64,000 nt of DNA from assembly GCF_028198165.1 (NCBI RefSeq), contig NZ_CP116339.1:2239001-2303000 (forward strand). The letters are read 5' to 3'. Positions 54,110 through 63,333 of the stretch are shown piece by piece (position 1 is the stretch's first letter; each line of letters opens with the position of its first letter). This DNA comes from Pseudoxanthomonas sp. JBR18. Lineage in GTDB: Bacteria > Pseudomonadota > Gammaproteobacteria > Xanthomonadales > Xanthomonadaceae. Both the position numbers and the translations under genes were made by a program. The notes below the pieces were generated by a model, which was not told where the DNA came from, ran no database searches, and saw nothing but the letters and a program-made list of their open reading frames with translations.

Positions 54110-55798
54110 CTAGCGCCCCAGCGCGGTGCGCAGTGCCTGGGAGAGCTGTTCCAGCGAGTAGGGTTTCTTGAGGACTTCGAAGCCGTGGGCCGAATCGCTG
54201 GCCAGCATGTCGCTGTAGCCGCTGGCCAGGATCACCGGCAGCCCGGGGCGCTGCTCGCGCAGGTGTCGGCCCAGTTCCAGCCCGCTCATGCCCGGCATGA
54301 CCACGTCGCTGAAAACAGCGTCGAAGCGGGCGACGTCTTCATCCAGGGCCGCCAGCGCCTGGTCGGCGTTGTGGGCCAGGACCACCACATAGCCCAGCTC
54401 GGACAGGGCCGAGGTCACGAATTCGGCCACGCCGGCGTTGTCCTCCACCACCAGGATCCGGGTGTCACCCGCATCGCGCGACGCGACCGGGGGCTCGGCG
54501 ATGGCCCGCTCATCGATCGCCTGGTCCACGCACGGCAGGTACAGGGTGAAGCGCGTGCCACCGTCGCGGCGGCGACGCACCTCGATGTCACCCTCGGACT
54601 GCTTGATGAAGCCGAAGACCTGGCTCAGGCCCAGGCCGGTGCCTTCGCCGACGCCCTTGGTGGTGAAGAAGGGTTCGAAGATGCGCTCCAGATCGCCCTC
54701 GGCGATGCCGCTGCCGCGATCGGCCACCGAGATGGCGACGTAGTCGCCGGGGCGCGCGGCCAAGGTGCGCAGTGCCGGGATGCGGTACACGCGCGCCACC
54801 TTGATGGATAGCTCACCCCCGGCGGGCATGGCGTCGCGCGCATTGGCGGCCAGGTTGATCAGCGCCGTATCGAGCTGGTTGCGGTCCAGCAGCACCGGGA
54901 CGGGCGCATTGGGGACGCTCAGATGGACCGCGACCCGCGAGCCGACCAGGGTGCGCACGATGTCGGCCACCTCGCCCATGCTGGCGGTCAGGTCGAAGAC
55001 CTCCGGGGCCAGGGCCTGGCGCCGGGAGAACGCGAGCAGCTGATGGGTGAGCTTGCTCGCGCGCTGGGCCGCGCTGGCGATGGACTCGACAAAGCGCATG
55101 CGCCGGTCGGCGGGCAGGTCCTCGCGGCGCAGCAGGTCCACCGAGCCGGTGATCACCTGCAGCAGGTTGTTGAAATCGTGCGCCACCCCGCCGGTGAGCT
55201 GGCCGATGGCTTCCAGCTTCTGCGCCTGGCGCAATTGTTCCTGCGCACGCAGCAGCTGCAGTTGGGCCTCGCGCGCTTCCTCGGACATCGTGCTCAGGTG
55301 GCTCTGGTGTTCGCGCTCACTCAGCACGCGCTCGGTCTGCTCGCTGACGATGCAGAACAGCGCCACGACCTCGTCCTCGTTGCCACGCACCGGGGAATAG
55401 GAAAAGGTCCAGTAGGTGTCCTTCAGCGTGCCATCGCGGTCCATGCGCAGGGGCAGGTCGACATAGCGCGAGGCGCGTCCCTGGAAGGTGCCCTCGACGC
55501 TGGCCCGGACATCGGCCCACACCTCCCGCCAGACCACCTCGAGCCGTTCCCCCATCGCGCCTTCGAGCTTGTTGCCCAGTAGCGGCAGGTAGGCATCGTT
55601 GAAGAACATGCGCCGTTGCTCGCCCCAGGCGAACCACATTGGCTCGGGCGACTCCAGGATGAAGGTCAGCAGGCGCCTGAAGACCAGGGGCCAGTGTGGC
55701 GGCGCGCCGAGCGGCGAGGCCGCCCAGTCCACCTCGCAGAGTAGGCGATGGGCCTGGCTGTCGGGCGCAGCAGTGGGCAGGGGCAGGGTGAAGGACAT
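54110..55798 (-). CDS. PAS hybrid histidine kinase with C-terminal receiver
   Basis: A 562-residue soluble hybrid kinase: a PAS domain (about 35-155; EPMWFAWGEQRRMFFNDAYL, TYWTFSYSPV), a coiled linker (about 160-195), a HisKA domain with H207 in GGVAHDFNNLL, and an ATPase domain with NAAN-type N box (NLAANARDA) and GTGLGLSQV. The C-terminal receiver (about 445-562) has VVEDN, acceptor Asp in FSDVVMPGMSG and KKPYSLEQL. The AHDFNNLL box marks the HWE-unlike, PAS-linked class common in Xanthomonadaceae. The partner is unknown. The start at 55798 is chosen because MSFTLPLP precedes the PAS domain; the long upstream frame overlaps the divergent SPFH gene region. Confidence 0.9.
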   Translation of the reverse strand: MSFTLPLPTAAPDSQAHRLLCEVDWAASPLGAPPHWPLVFRRLLTFILESPEPMWFAWGEQRRMFFNDAYLPLLGNKLEGAMGERLEVVWREVWADVRASVEGTFQGRASRYVDLPLRMDRDGTLKDTYWTFSYSPVRGNEDEVVALFCIVSEQTERVLSEREHQSHLSTMSEEAREAQLQLLRAQEQLRQAQKLEAIGQLTGGVAHDFNNLLQVITGSVDLLRREDLPADRRMRFVESIASAAQRASKLTHQLLAFSRRQALAPEVFDLTASMGEVADIVRTLVGSRVAVHLSVPNAPVPVLLDRNQLDTALINLAANARDAMPAGGELSIKVARVYRIPALRTLAARPGDYVAISVADRGSGIAEGDLERIFEPFFTTKGVGEGTGLGLSQVFGFIKQSEGDIEVRRRRDGGTRFTLYLPCVDQAIDERAIAEPPVASRDAGDTRILVVEDNAGVAEFVTSALSELGYVVVLAHNADQALAALDEDVARFDAVFSDVVMPGMSGLELGRHLREQRPGLPVILASGYSDMLASDSAHGFEVLKKPYSLEQLSQALRTALGR

Positions 55799-56028
55799 GA
55801 CGCGAGGACCAGCGCTCGGGCAGACAACCGCGCTAACACAACACGAGCGGCCCGCACATGTCTGTATTGCAAGCGTGAAAGCGGCAGGAGGCCTTGCCGG
55901 CCCGCGGCCGAGCTTGCGTTGCTGCAGGCACGACCGGTGCGCATCGCACCTGTCCACCACGGGCGGCGGGTATAGTGCGGCGCGCATGGTGGCCACACCG
56001 GCCGGCCAGGAATGACAGGAGAGCGGAC

Positions 56029-57180
56029 ATGGGGCTTGTACAGGCAGTGGCGGGGGCGGTGGGTGGCGTGCTGGCCGACCAGTGGAAGGACTTCTACACC
56101 ATCCCCGAGAGCCTGCCGGCCACTGCTGCGGTGTTCGCCGCCGCACCGCAGGGCACCAACGCCGGCCGCGGCTCCAACACCCATGGTTCGTCCAACATCA
56201 TCAGCAACGGGTCGAAGATCGTCGTGCCCGAGGGCTACGGCCTGTTGCTGATGCAGGACGGCAAGCTCACCGGCTTCGTCGCCGAGCCGGGTGGCTATGA
56301 GTGGCGCTCGGACGATGTGAACTCCAAATCCCTCTACGCCGGTGACGGGCTGATCGCCTCGCTGGTCAGCCAGAGCTGGGAGCGCTTCAAGTTCGGTGGC
56401 CAGCCGGGCGCGCAGCAGGCGGCGTACTTCGTCTCGCTCAAGGAGCTGCCGGACAACCGCTTCGGCACCCAGTCGGAGATCTACTGGGACGATGCCTTCC
56501 TCAACACGCAGGTCGGCGCGGTCACGCGCGGCGCGTACACGCTGAAGATCGTCGACCCGATCCTGTTCGTGAAGAACTTCCTGCCGGCGGCCTACCTCCA
56601 GCCCGGGAAGGTGTTCGACTTCACCGATATCGACAATGCTGCGGCCACCCAGTTGTTCAACGAGGTGGTCGGCTCGCTGGCGCCGGCCTTCAGCCTGTAC
56701 TCCAACGATACGGCCAGGGGCAACCGCATCACCAAGCTGCAGCAGGACGCGCTCGGCTTTGCCAGGAGCCTGTCCGAGGCGGTGGAAGTCGGCTACCAGT
56801 GGACCTCCGACCGCGGCCTGGCCATCGTCAAGACGGCCATCGTGTCGATCGAGTACGACGCCAACACCCGCGAACTGCTCAAGACCGTGCAGCGCGCCGA
56901 CGCACTGGCCGGCGCGCGTGGCAATTCCAACCTGCAGGCCTCGGTGGCGCAGGGCATGCAGTCGGCTGGCGAGCACGGCGGTGCGGCCGGCCTGGTGGGC
57001 CTGGGTATGGCCTCGGGCATGGCTGGTGGCCTGGGTAGCCTGCAACAGCCGGCGGCGCCGGCCGCGCCTGCGGCCGACGACCCGGTGGCCAAGCTCAAGA
57101 AGGCCAAGGAGATGCTCGACCTGGGCCTGATCACTCAGGCCGACTACGACGCGGCCAAGGCCAAGGCGCTGGGCCTGTAA
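56029..57180 (+). CDS. SPFH (stomatin/flotillin-like) protein with C-terminal SHOCT, YdjI-like
   Basis: A 383-residue protein. Residues about 20-310 form an SPFH-type domain (VVPEGYGLLLMQDGKLTGFV, YFVSLKELPDNRFGTQSEIYW). An Ala/Pro/Gly-rich linker follows, then a short SHOCT motif (KLKKAKEMLDLGLITQADYD near the end). B. subtilis YdjI and the so-called virion core-like proteins have this layout and act with zinc-ribbon and membrane partners at the membrane. No membrane helix is obvious except a weak N-terminal one. It is the first gene of a three-gene operon, 16 bp before the zinc-ribbon gene. ACAGGAGA precedes the ATG at 56029. Confidence 0.85.
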   Translation: MGLVQAVAGAVGGVLADQWKDFYTIPESLPATAAVFAAAPQGTNAGRGSNTHGSSNIISNGSKIVVPEGYGLLLMQDGKLTGFVAEPGGYEWRSDDVNSKSLYAGDGLIASLVSQSWERFKFGGQPGAQQAAYFVSLKELPDNRFGTQSEIYWDDAFLNTQVGAVTRGAYTLKIVDPILFVKNFLPAAYLQPGKVFDFTDIDNAAATQLFNEVVGSLAPAFSLYSNDTARGNRITKLQQDALGFARSLSEAVEVGYQWTSDRGLAIVKTAIVSIEYDANTRELLKTVQRADALAGARGNSNLQASVAQGMQSAGEHGGAAGLVGLGMASGMAGGLGSLQQPAAPAAPAADDPVAKLKKAKEMLDLGLITQADYDAAKAKALGL

Positions 57181-57196
57181 CGCGCAGCTTGCGGCC

Positions 57197-58513
57197 ATGA
57201 ATCAAGCCAAGGGGCCACCCCCGCCGCCGCCTTTGCCGCCGCGTGGGCCGGGATCGCCGCAGGACGTGCCGCCGTTGCCCGGTGATGCCGGCGTGGACCC
57301 GTCCACGCTGCCGCCGCCGATCCGCGATGAGCTGCGGGCGCCCGATCCAGCGGCCATCGACACGGCCAGTGACGCGCTCAAGGATGGCCTCAACCGCTGC
57401 CCGAAGTGCGGCTCGACCGACATCCGCCAGCGCCCCGGCACCGACATGCTGGTGTGCCTGTACTGCCGCAACGAGTGGCAGGGCCAGCGTGTGGAGGAGG
57501 CATTCGGCTTCGGCGAGGGCATCGACCAGCTGCGCGGCACGGTCATCGCCTCCGGCGCGCAGGACATCGATCCCGAGGCCGCGGCGCTGATGACCTTCAA
57601 GTGCAGCGGTTGTGGCGCGGAAGTGACGGTCAACACCAACAGCGACATGACCGCGCGCTGCCACTGGTGCCGGCATGTGTTTGGCGTCAACGAGCAGGTG
57701 CCCAACGGCGCGGTGCCCGACGCGGTGCTGCCGTTCCACATCAAGAAGGACGATGCGGTAGCGCGCATCCGCCAGTTCGTCGGCAAGCGCCAGCTGTTCG
57801 CGCTGAAGGCGTTCAAGGAGCAGTTCACCCCGGGCAACGTGGTCGGTGTGTACCTGCCCTACATGATCGTGGACGGCAACGTCAGCGCCGAGGTGGCCGG
57901 GCACGGGGAAATCCAGACGCGCCGCTATACGCGCGGCACCGACAAGAACAAGCAGACCTATTACGACGCCGACGTGTACCGCGTGGCGCGGCGCGTGGAC
58001 TTCACCGTGGACGACCTGCCGCTGGAGTCCTCCGGCACGCGCGGCAACCTGGACACCCGCGCCAACACCAACAACATCATCAACACCATCCTGCCTTTCG
58101 ACACCAAGAACGCGGTCAGGTGGAACGCCTCCTATCTGGCCGGTTTCACTTCGGAAAAGCGCGACCGCGACGTGGAGCACCTGCGCCCGCGCCTGGAGGA
58201 CCAGCTGCTGTCCATCGCCCGTGCCCAGGTGCATGGCTCGGTCTCGCGCTATGACCGCGGCGTGCGGTGGGAGCGCGAACGCCTGCAGGTGCACGGCACG
58301 CGCTGGGTGGCGATGTATCTGCCGGTGTGGCTGTATTCCTACCACCAGCCCGGTCGCAACGGCGGCATGCTGCACTACATCGCGGTCAACGGCCGCACGG
58401 GGGAGACCATGGGCAGCGTGCCCGTCCAGCAGTGGAAACTGCTCACCGCGGCACTCACCGTCGGCACGATCCTGGAAGGCATCGCGCTGGCGATCCTGGC
58501 GCACGTGTCATGA
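57197..58513 (+). CDS. Double zinc-ribbon membrane-anchored protein, YdjG-like
   Basis: A 438-residue protein. A Pro-rich N-terminus (PPPPPPLPPRGPGSPQ) precedes two zinc ribbons: CPKCGS with CLYC (about residues 69-95) and CSGCG with CHWC (about 136-158). A large uncharacterised beta-rich domain follows (VGVYLPYMIVDGNVSAEV, WVAMYLPVWLYSYH). One C-terminal membrane helix (LLTAALTVGTILEGIALAIL) anchors it. The layout resembles TFIIB-type zinc-ribbon protein YdjG of the B. subtilis ydjFGHI operon. Its stop overlaps the next start (ATGA). It probably links the SPFH protein to the membrane. Confidence 0.82.
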   Translation: MNQAKGPPPPPPLPPRGPGSPQDVPPLPGDAGVDPSTLPPPIRDELRAPDPAAIDTASDALKDGLNRCPKCGSTDIRQRPGTDMLVCLYCRNEWQGQRVEEAFGFGEGIDQLRGTVIASGAQDIDPEAAALMTFKCSGCGAEVTVNTNSDMTARCHWCRHVFGVNEQVPNGAVPDAVLPFHIKKDDAVARIRQFVGKRQLFALKAFKEQFTPGNVVGVYLPYMIVDGNVSAEVAGHGEIQTRRYTRGTDKNKQTYYDADVYRVARRVDFTVDDLPLESSGTRGNLDTRANTNNIINTILPFDTKNAVRWNASYLAGFTSEKRDRDVEHLRPRLEDQLLSIARAQVHGSVSRYDRGVRWERERLQVHGTRWVAMYLPVWLYSYHQPGRNGGMLHYIAVNGRTGETMGSVPVQQWKLLTAALTVGTILEGIALAILAHVS

Positions 58514-58779
58514 GCGACGACGGTGGACTGTGGTTGCTCGCCCTCGGCCCCGCCGGTGCCACCGCGCTGTACTGGGCGCTGTATCGCTATTACCGCAACA
58601 CCGACAAGTCGCATGCCTTCGAGCGCGAGACCACGGTGCAGGCACAGCCGGTGAGCGGCTCGGACGAGAAGGTCGACCGGGTAACCGGCACCCGCCGCAC
58701 CCGCATCGAGGGCGACAACGTCGCCGCCTACCGCGCCCGCGTGCAGCGGGTGCGGGATGAAGACCCCGGCGGCGCATAG
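58510..58779 (+). CDS. Small single-pass membrane protein, YdjH-like
   Basis: An 89-residue protein with one N-terminal membrane helix (LWLLALGPAGATALYWALY, about 7-26) and a charged cytoplasmic tail. Its start overlaps the zinc-ribbon stop in ATGA, so it is translationally coupled. Small size, topology and position suggest the counterpart of YdjH, the small membrane partner of YdjG, but sequence identity is too limited to be sure. Confidence 0.7.
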   Translation: MSDDGGLWLLALGPAGATALYWALYRYYRNTDKSHAFERETTVQAQPVSGSDEKVDRVTGTRRTRIEGDNVAAYRARVQRVRDEDPGGA

Positions 58780-58804
58780 CCGAGGGGTTGATTGTTTTCA
58801 AGAA

Positions 58805-58828
58805 CAAGCCGGGGGCTGACCCGGCTTG
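58805..58828. terminator. Bidirectional terminator between convergent units
   Basis: CAAGCCGGG, loop GGCTGA, CCCGGCTTG form a perfect 9-bp stem between the end of the SPFH operon and the end of the convergent pseudouridine synthase gene. A TTTT tract follows on the plus strand after a short gap, and TTGAAAACAAT on the minus strand. It can serve both directions. Confidence 0.65.
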
Positions 58829-58844
58829 CATCCAGGTTTTGCTC

Positions 58845-59555
58845 CTAGAACCGTTTGTCCGCCGGCAGGTAGCGCCACTCCCCCGGCGCCAGCTTGCCCA
58901 GCGGGATGCTGCCGATCCGCAGGCGGCGTAGGCTGATCACCTCCAGTCCGACTTCCCGGCACATCGCCTGCAATTGGCCCGGTGCGATGGGCTTGATGGC
59001 GAAGCGCAGGCGATCCTCGTTCTGCCAGCTGACCTTGCACGGCGGCAACGGGCGCCCCTGGTAGTGCATGCCGCGCATCAGCCGTGCTAGGCCGTAGGGC
59101 GGCAGCTCGCCGCGGACCTCGACCACGAATTCCTGCTCGATCAGGCGCGCGTCTTCGGTCAGCCTGCGGATCACGCGTCCGTCCTGGCTGAGCACCAGCA
59201 GGCCGCTGGCCTCGGTGTCCAGTGCCAGTAGCGGCTGCAGGCGCTGAAAGTGGCGCTTGAGCATCCGCGTATGGGTCATGTCCAGTGCGCTGTGCGTGGC
59301 CGGGCCTGCTGCCGCGATGGTGTCTTCGGTACTGACGCCGGCGGGCTTGTGCAGCAGCAGGGTGACCGGCTCGATGGCATCCAGCGTGGCCTCGGCGTCC
59401 AGCGTCACCTGTTCGGGCGTGGCCAGCGCCTGCGGCTCCTCGGTCACCACGCCGTCCACGCTGACCCAGCCGCCTTCGATGTACTGCTGCGCCTCGCCGC
59501 GCGAACAGCCAGTCAGCGCAACGACGCACTTATCAAGGCGAATGGGATCGGACAT
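58845..59555 (-). CDS. RsuA/RluF-family pseudouridine synthase
   Basis: A 236-residue RNA-modifying enzyme. An S4 RNA-binding domain (about 5-60; IRLDKCVVALTGCSRGEAQQ) is followed by the synthase domain with the catalytic Asp in LLALDTEASGLLVLSQDG, where RLD is more usual, and the KL motif region near GSIPLGKLAPGEWR. The C-terminus resembles RluF/YjbC-type enzymes that modify 23S rRNA, so RluF is the best guess. The gene stands alone. Confidence 0.85.
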   Translation of the reverse strand: MSDPIRLDKCVVALTGCSRGEAQQYIEGGWVSVDGVVTEEPQALATPEQVTLDAEATLDAIEPVTLLLHKPAGVSTEDTIAAAGPATHSALDMTHTRMLKRHFQRLQPLLALDTEASGLLVLSQDGRVIRRLTEDARLIEQEFVVEVRGELPPYGLARLMRGMHYQGRPLPPCKVSWQNEDRLRFAIKPIAPGQLQAMCREVGLEVISLRRLRIGSIPLGKLAPGEWRYLPADKRF

Positions 59556-59922
59556 CGACAGGCTCTACAGCAGGCGCGCAAGTGTACGTGCTGTTTGCAG
59601 GCCCATCGAGTGCAAGCCTCGCTTGATGTCAAGGCTGCACCTGGCTCCTGGGGCCAGCCCGACTGCAGGCAGGGGGCCCTTGTTCCGCCGTTTGTAGGCG
59701 GATCGGTGGCTCACAGCTTGGAAGAGGAAATGTGACACGAGTCAGAAAATAGCGTCTTCTACTTTTCGCTCACCCATCTAATTACGGTGCCAGAGCCTGC
59801 AGGGGTTCCAATTTGTTTACACATGTTCTTAACGTCGGATAACATCAATCAACGGGAAGAGTGCGCTCCTTCCCGTCTGCGCTGAGTCGCAGCTTCTTGG
59901 ATTGGAAGTAACAGGGGAAAGG
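59556..59922 (+). promoter_or_regulatory. AT-rich leader and promoter region of the CsgG operon
   Basis: About 365 bp whose GC content drops clearly below that of the rest of the window. TTTACA (59816-59821) and TAACAT (59840-59845) with an 18-bp spacer form a plausible sigma-70 promoter, 77 bp before the first gene. No gene is supported here. Confidence 0.5.
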
Positions 59923-60597
59923 ATGAGACGCATTGTCTGTGGTGCGAGCGTGTCGCTCGCGCTGGTGGTTGGGCTATCCGGATGTGCCACGGAAAGCCAT
60001 CGAAGTATCGTGCCGGAAACGGTCGCAACTGCAGGACGCCCTTATTCGGGCATTCGTGCACCGATTGCGGTTGGTAAGTTCGACAACCGTTCGAGCTTCA
60101 TGCGGGGATTGTTCTCCGATGGCGTCGATCGCCTTGGAAGTCAGGCAAAGACCATTCTTGTAACGCATCTGCAGCAGACCAACCGGTTTCGCGTGCTTGA
60201 TCGCGACAATATGGCGGAAATCAAGCAGGAAGCCGAGATCAAGCAGCAGGCCCAGCAACTTAAGGGCGCCGATTATGTGATCACCGGCGATGTCACCGAA
60301 TTTGGTCGAAAGGAAGTTGGCGACACGCAGCTGTTTGGAATCCTGGGTCGCGGCAAGGAGCAGGTCGCTTACGCGAAGGTCAACTTGAACGTCGTGGACA
60401 TTTCAACTTCCGAAGTGGTTTATTCGGTGCAGGGTGCCGGTGAGTATTCGCTGTCCAGCCGCGAGGTCATCGGGTTTGGAGGCTCTTCCAGCTATGACTC
60501 CACACTCAATGGAAAGGTGCTGGATCTAGCCATCCGCGAGGCCGTCAACAACTTGACTGCCGGCGTCGATTCACAGGCCTGGAAGCCGGCCAAGTAA
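59923..60597 (+). CDS. CsgG-family outer-membrane lipoprotein
   Basis: A 224-residue lipoprotein (lipobox GLSGC, Cys near residue 21) with a CsgG-like domain: IAVGKFDNRSSF, FRVLDRDNMAEIKQEAEI, GADYVITGDVTEFGRKEV and VAYAKVNLNVVDISTSEVV. CsgG forms the curli export pore, but no curli genes are here. Instead it heads a CsgG-DUF4810-DUF799 lipoprotein operon known from many Gram-negatives (the neisserial GNA1162 locus is of this kind). AGGGG 5 bp before the ATG at 59923 fixes the start; a TTG 21 bp upstream is less likely. Confidence 0.88.
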   Translation: MRRIVCGASVSLALVVGLSGCATESHRSIVPETVATAGRPYSGIRAPIAVGKFDNRSSFMRGLFSDGVDRLGSQAKTILVTHLQQTNRFRVLDRDNMAEIKQEAEIKQQAQQLKGADYVITGDVTEFGRKEVGDTQLFGILGRGKEQVAYAKVNLNVVDISTSEVVYSVQGAGEYSLSSREVIGFGGSSSYDSTLNGKVLDLAIREAVNNLTAGVDSQAWKPAK

Positions 60598-60616
60598 CCT
60601 ACGAAGGAGACGTCAC

Positions 60617-60988
60617 ATGATGAAGAACGATGCCAGCGCTTTGCGCTGGTTGATGGCGCTTGCGCTGCTGTTGCTGGTCGGCTGTGCTCATCAGCCGGTC
60701 TCGCTGTATCAATGGGGCAGCTATCAGGATCAGGTCTACCTGTATTTCAAAGGTGAAAGTCGCGAAGCACAGATCCAGGCCCTGGAAAAGGATCTGCAGG
60801 TCATGCAGGCCGCTAATCGGCCTGTGCCCCCCGGACTGCGCGCGCATCTGGGGATGCTGTACGCCGAGACTGGGAACGACGCCAAAGCGCAGGAAAACTT
60901 GCTGGCCGAAAAGGCCAGCTACCCCGAGTCGACAACCTATATCGATCTTCTTTTGAAGAAATATCAGAAGCAGGTGGCGTTGCCATGA
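60617..60988 (+). CDS. DUF4810 lipoprotein
   Basis: A 123-residue lipoprotein (lipobox LLVGC near residue 23) of the DUF4810 family. SLYQWGSYQDQVYLYF is the typical start of the mature part, and the C-terminal half (RAHLGMLYAETGNDAKAQEN) looks like a TPR pair. AAGGAG lies 9 bp before the ATG. Second gene of the CsgG operon; its stop overlaps the DUF799 start (ATGA). It probably interacts with both lipoprotein neighbours at the outer membrane. Confidence 0.88.
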   Translation: MMKNDASALRWLMALALLLLVGCAHQPVSLYQWGSYQDQVYLYFKGESREAQIQALEKDLQVMQAANRPVPPGLRAHLGMLYAETGNDAKAQENLLAEKASYPESTTYIDLLLKKYQKQVALP

Positions 60989-61644
60989 AAAACATCTTGC
61001 AGATTTTGGCCGCAGCGGCGCTCATCCTGATGATGACCGGTTGCGCAACGACGCCTGTGGCCTATGACTACAGCGCATACAAGGCAAGCAAGCCACGTTC
61101 GATCCTTGTGCTTCCGCCAGTCAGCCACGCACCGGATATCGATGCAAGTCCCAGCATGCTCTCCGTTGCGACGCTGCCGCTGGCCGAGGCGGGCTACTAC
61201 GTCCTCCCTGTGGCTCCGGTGTACGAAACTTTTAGGCAGAACGGTGTCATGGTGGCCGAAGATGCGCAGAGCATTGAGGTCAGGAAGCTACGGGAAATCT
61301 TTGGTGCAGACGCCGCGCTGTATATCACCGTTGAGAAGTACGGCTCGGTCTATCAAGTGCTTAGCAGTGCCGTAATCGTGTCCGCTGACGCCAAGCTGGT
61401 GGACCTGCGGACCGGCGAGATGCTCTGGCAGGGCCACGCCCAGGCCTCGAGTGCAGAAAACCAGAACAACGGCGGCGGTCTATTGGGGATGTTGGTATCC
61501 GCTGCGGTGAACCAGATCGTAAATCAGGTGACCGATAGAGGGCATCAAATTGCCGGGGTGGCTAGTGTGAGGCTGCTTTCCGCTGGCCATCCGAGTGGCT
61601 TGCTCTATGGGCCATACAATCCGAAGTACGAGGCGGAAAAGTAA
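60985..61644 (+). CDS. DUF799 (GNA1162-type) lipoprotein
   Basis: A 219-residue lipoprotein (lipobox MMTGC near residue 19) of the DUF799 family, to which meningococcal GNA1162 belongs. Typical segments are SILVLPPVSHAPDIDASPS, VLPVAPVYETFRQNGV and ADAKLVDLRTGEMLWQGHA. GNA1162 has a TolB-N-like fold, suggesting a scaffold role in an envelope transport complex. Translationally coupled to DUF4810. Followed by a perfect 10-bp hairpin. Confidence 0.88.
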   Translation: MKNILQILAAAALILMMTGCATTPVAYDYSAYKASKPRSILVLPPVSHAPDIDASPSMLSVATLPLAEAGYYVLPVAPVYETFRQNGVMVAEDAQSIEVRKLREIFGADAALYITVEKYGSVYQVLSSAVIVSADAKLVDLRTGEMLWQGHAQASSAENQNNGGGLLGMLVSAAVNQIVNQVTDRGHQIAGVASVRLLSAGHPSGLLYGPYNPKYEAEK

Positions 61645-61654
61645 CGCTCAGGAT

Positions 61655-61683
61655 GCCTGGCCCCAATTCGTGAGGGGCCAGGC
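61655..61683. terminator. Hairpin between convergent DUF799 and GabD-type genes
   Basis: GCCTGGCCCC, loop AATTCGTGA, GGGGCCAGGC form a perfect 10-bp stem 11 bp after the DUF799 stop and about 35 bp beyond the end of the convergent dehydrogenase gene. It lacks a good U-tract on either strand, but its position fits a shared terminator. Confidence 0.6.
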
Positions 61684-61718
61684 TTGCACGCCGAGCGCGA
61701 CCGTGGTGCGGGCGATGG

Positions 61719-63161
61719 CTAGGCCGCGGTGATGCTGACGGCCTTGGTGTTGAGGTAGGCCTCGACCGCTTCCGGGCCACCTTCGGAGCCGTAGCCGGAA
61801 TCCTTGACCCCGCCGAAGGGCATCTCTGGGGTCGGCAGCGCCGGCTGGTTGATCCACAGCATGCCGGTCTCGACCTGCTGGGTCAGCAGGTGCGCGTTCC
61901 TGAGCGAACGCGTGAACGCGTAGGCCGACAAGCCGTAGGGCAAGCGGTTGGCTTCGGCGATGGCTTCCTCCAGCGTGTCGAAGCCGCGCACCGCGGCCAC
62001 CGGGCCGAACGGCTCGTCGTTGAACACCGACGCCTCCAGTGGCACGTCGGCCAGCACGGTCGGGGCGAAGAAGTTGCCGGCGCTGCCCACGCGTTCGCCA
62101 CCGGTGGCGACCTTGGCGCCCTTGTTGCGTGCGTCCAGCACCACCTGCGTCATCGCCTCCAGGCGCCGCGCGTTGGCCAGTGGGCCCAGCGTGGTGTCCG
62201 ATTCCAGGCCGTTGCCCAGGGTCAACGATTCGGCATGCTTGACCAGGGCCTCGGTGAAGGCCTGCTTGATGCTGTTGTGGACCAGGAAGCGGGTCGGGGA
62301 GATGCACACCTGGCCGGCGTTGCGGAACTTGGCGCCGCCGCTGGCCTTGACGGCCAGGTCGACATCCGCGTCCTCGGCCACGATCACCGGCGCGTGGCCG
62401 CCCAGTTCCATCGTGGCGCGCTTCATGTGCTGGCCGGCCAGTGCAGCCAGCTGCTTGCCCACGGCGGTGGAGCCGGTGAAGGTGATCTTGCGGATCACCG
62501 GATGCGGGATCAGGTACGAGGAAATCTCGGCCGGATCACCGAACACCAGGCCGACCGTGCCGGCCGGGGCCCCGGCATCGACGAAGGTCTTGATCAGCGC
62601 GGCCGGCGAAGCCGGGGTCTCCTCCGGCGCCTTGACTAGGAACGAGCAACCGGCCGCCAACGCGGCGCCCAGCTTGCGCACCACCTGGTTGATCGGGAAG
62701 TTCCATGGCGTGAACGCGGCCACCGGGCCGACCGGCTCCTTGATCACCAGCGCCTGCGCGGCCAGATTGCGCGAGGGCACGATGCGGCCATACACGCGGC
62801 GGCCTTCGTCGGCGAACCATTCGATGATGTCGGCACCGGCCAGCGTTTCGACACGGGCCTCGGCCAGCGGCTTGCCCTGTTCCTGCGTCATCAATGCCGC
62901 GATGTCGTCGGCGCGCTCGCGCAACAGGGCGGCGGCGCGGCGCATGGTCGCCGCGCGTTCGTGCGCCGGCGTGTTGCGCCAGGCCTGGAAACCCTGGCTG
63001 GCCGCGGCCAGGGCGCGATCCAGGTCGGCCCTGCCGGCGTGCGCCACGGTGCCGATGACCTGGCCGGTGGCCGGGTTCAGCACGTCCAGGGTCTTGCCGC
63101 TGGCGGCATCGCCCCAGTCATTGCCGATCAGGAGTTGGGTGTTGGGATAGGACACGGACAT
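61719..63161 (-). CDS. gabD: NAD(P)-dependent succinate-semialdehyde dehydrogenase, GabD-type
   Basis: A 480-residue aldehyde dehydrogenase. The cofactor site is TPWNFPI and FTGSTAVGK; the catalytic Glu lies in [11 protein letters not shown] and the catalytic Cys in [11 protein letters not shown] (the CIS tripeptide). The ending [15 protein letters not shown] is typical of the GabD/SSADH branch. It oxidises succinate semialdehyde to succinate, linking GABA breakdown to the TCA cycle, though related aldehydes are possible. No gabT or gabP is nearby. The start at 63161 precedes [16 protein letters not shown]; the longer in-frame leader is not conserved-looking. Confidence 0.87.
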   Translation of the reverse strand: MSVSYPNTQLLIGNDWGDAASGKTLDVLNPATGQVIGTVAHAGRADLDRALAAASQGFQAWRNTPAHERAATMRRAAALLRERADDIAALMTQEQGKPLAEARVETLAGADIIEWFADEGRRVYGRIVPSRNLAAQALVIKEPVGPVAAFTPWNFPINQVVRKLGAALAAGCSFLVKAPEETPASPAALIKTFVDAGAPAGTVGLVFGDPAEISSYLIPHPVIRKITFTGSTAVGKQLAALAGQHMKRATMELGGHAPVIVAEDADVDLAVKASGGAKFRNAGQVCISPTRFLVHNSIKQAFTEALVKHAESLTLGNGLESDTTLGPLANARRLEAMTQVVLDARNKGAKVATGGERVGSAGNFFAPTVLADVPLEASVFNDEPFGPVAAVRGFDTLEEAIAEANRLPYGLSAYAFTRSLRNAHLLTQQVETGMLWINQPALPTPEMPFGGVKDSGYGSEGGPEAVEAYLNTKAVSITAA

Positions 63162-63333
63162 GGGGGAATCCTTGTCGATGGAAAGGGCAGGCAAGGATAG
63201 AGACCAAGGCCGAGGTCGGCATGAAACGCCGCGTTCCGCGGTGCGATTGACCCGCTGGGCGAGACATGAGGCTGGGCACGCGGCATGCTCGCCGTTGGAC
63301 ACGGGTGTTTCGTCGGGGAATTAGAGATAAGCC

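Noticed and set aside
52084..54171. A 695-codon frame antisense to the M1 peptidase
   Set aside because: Shadow frame without motifs; the sense strand carries the full HEVGHQ zinc motif and a signal peptide.
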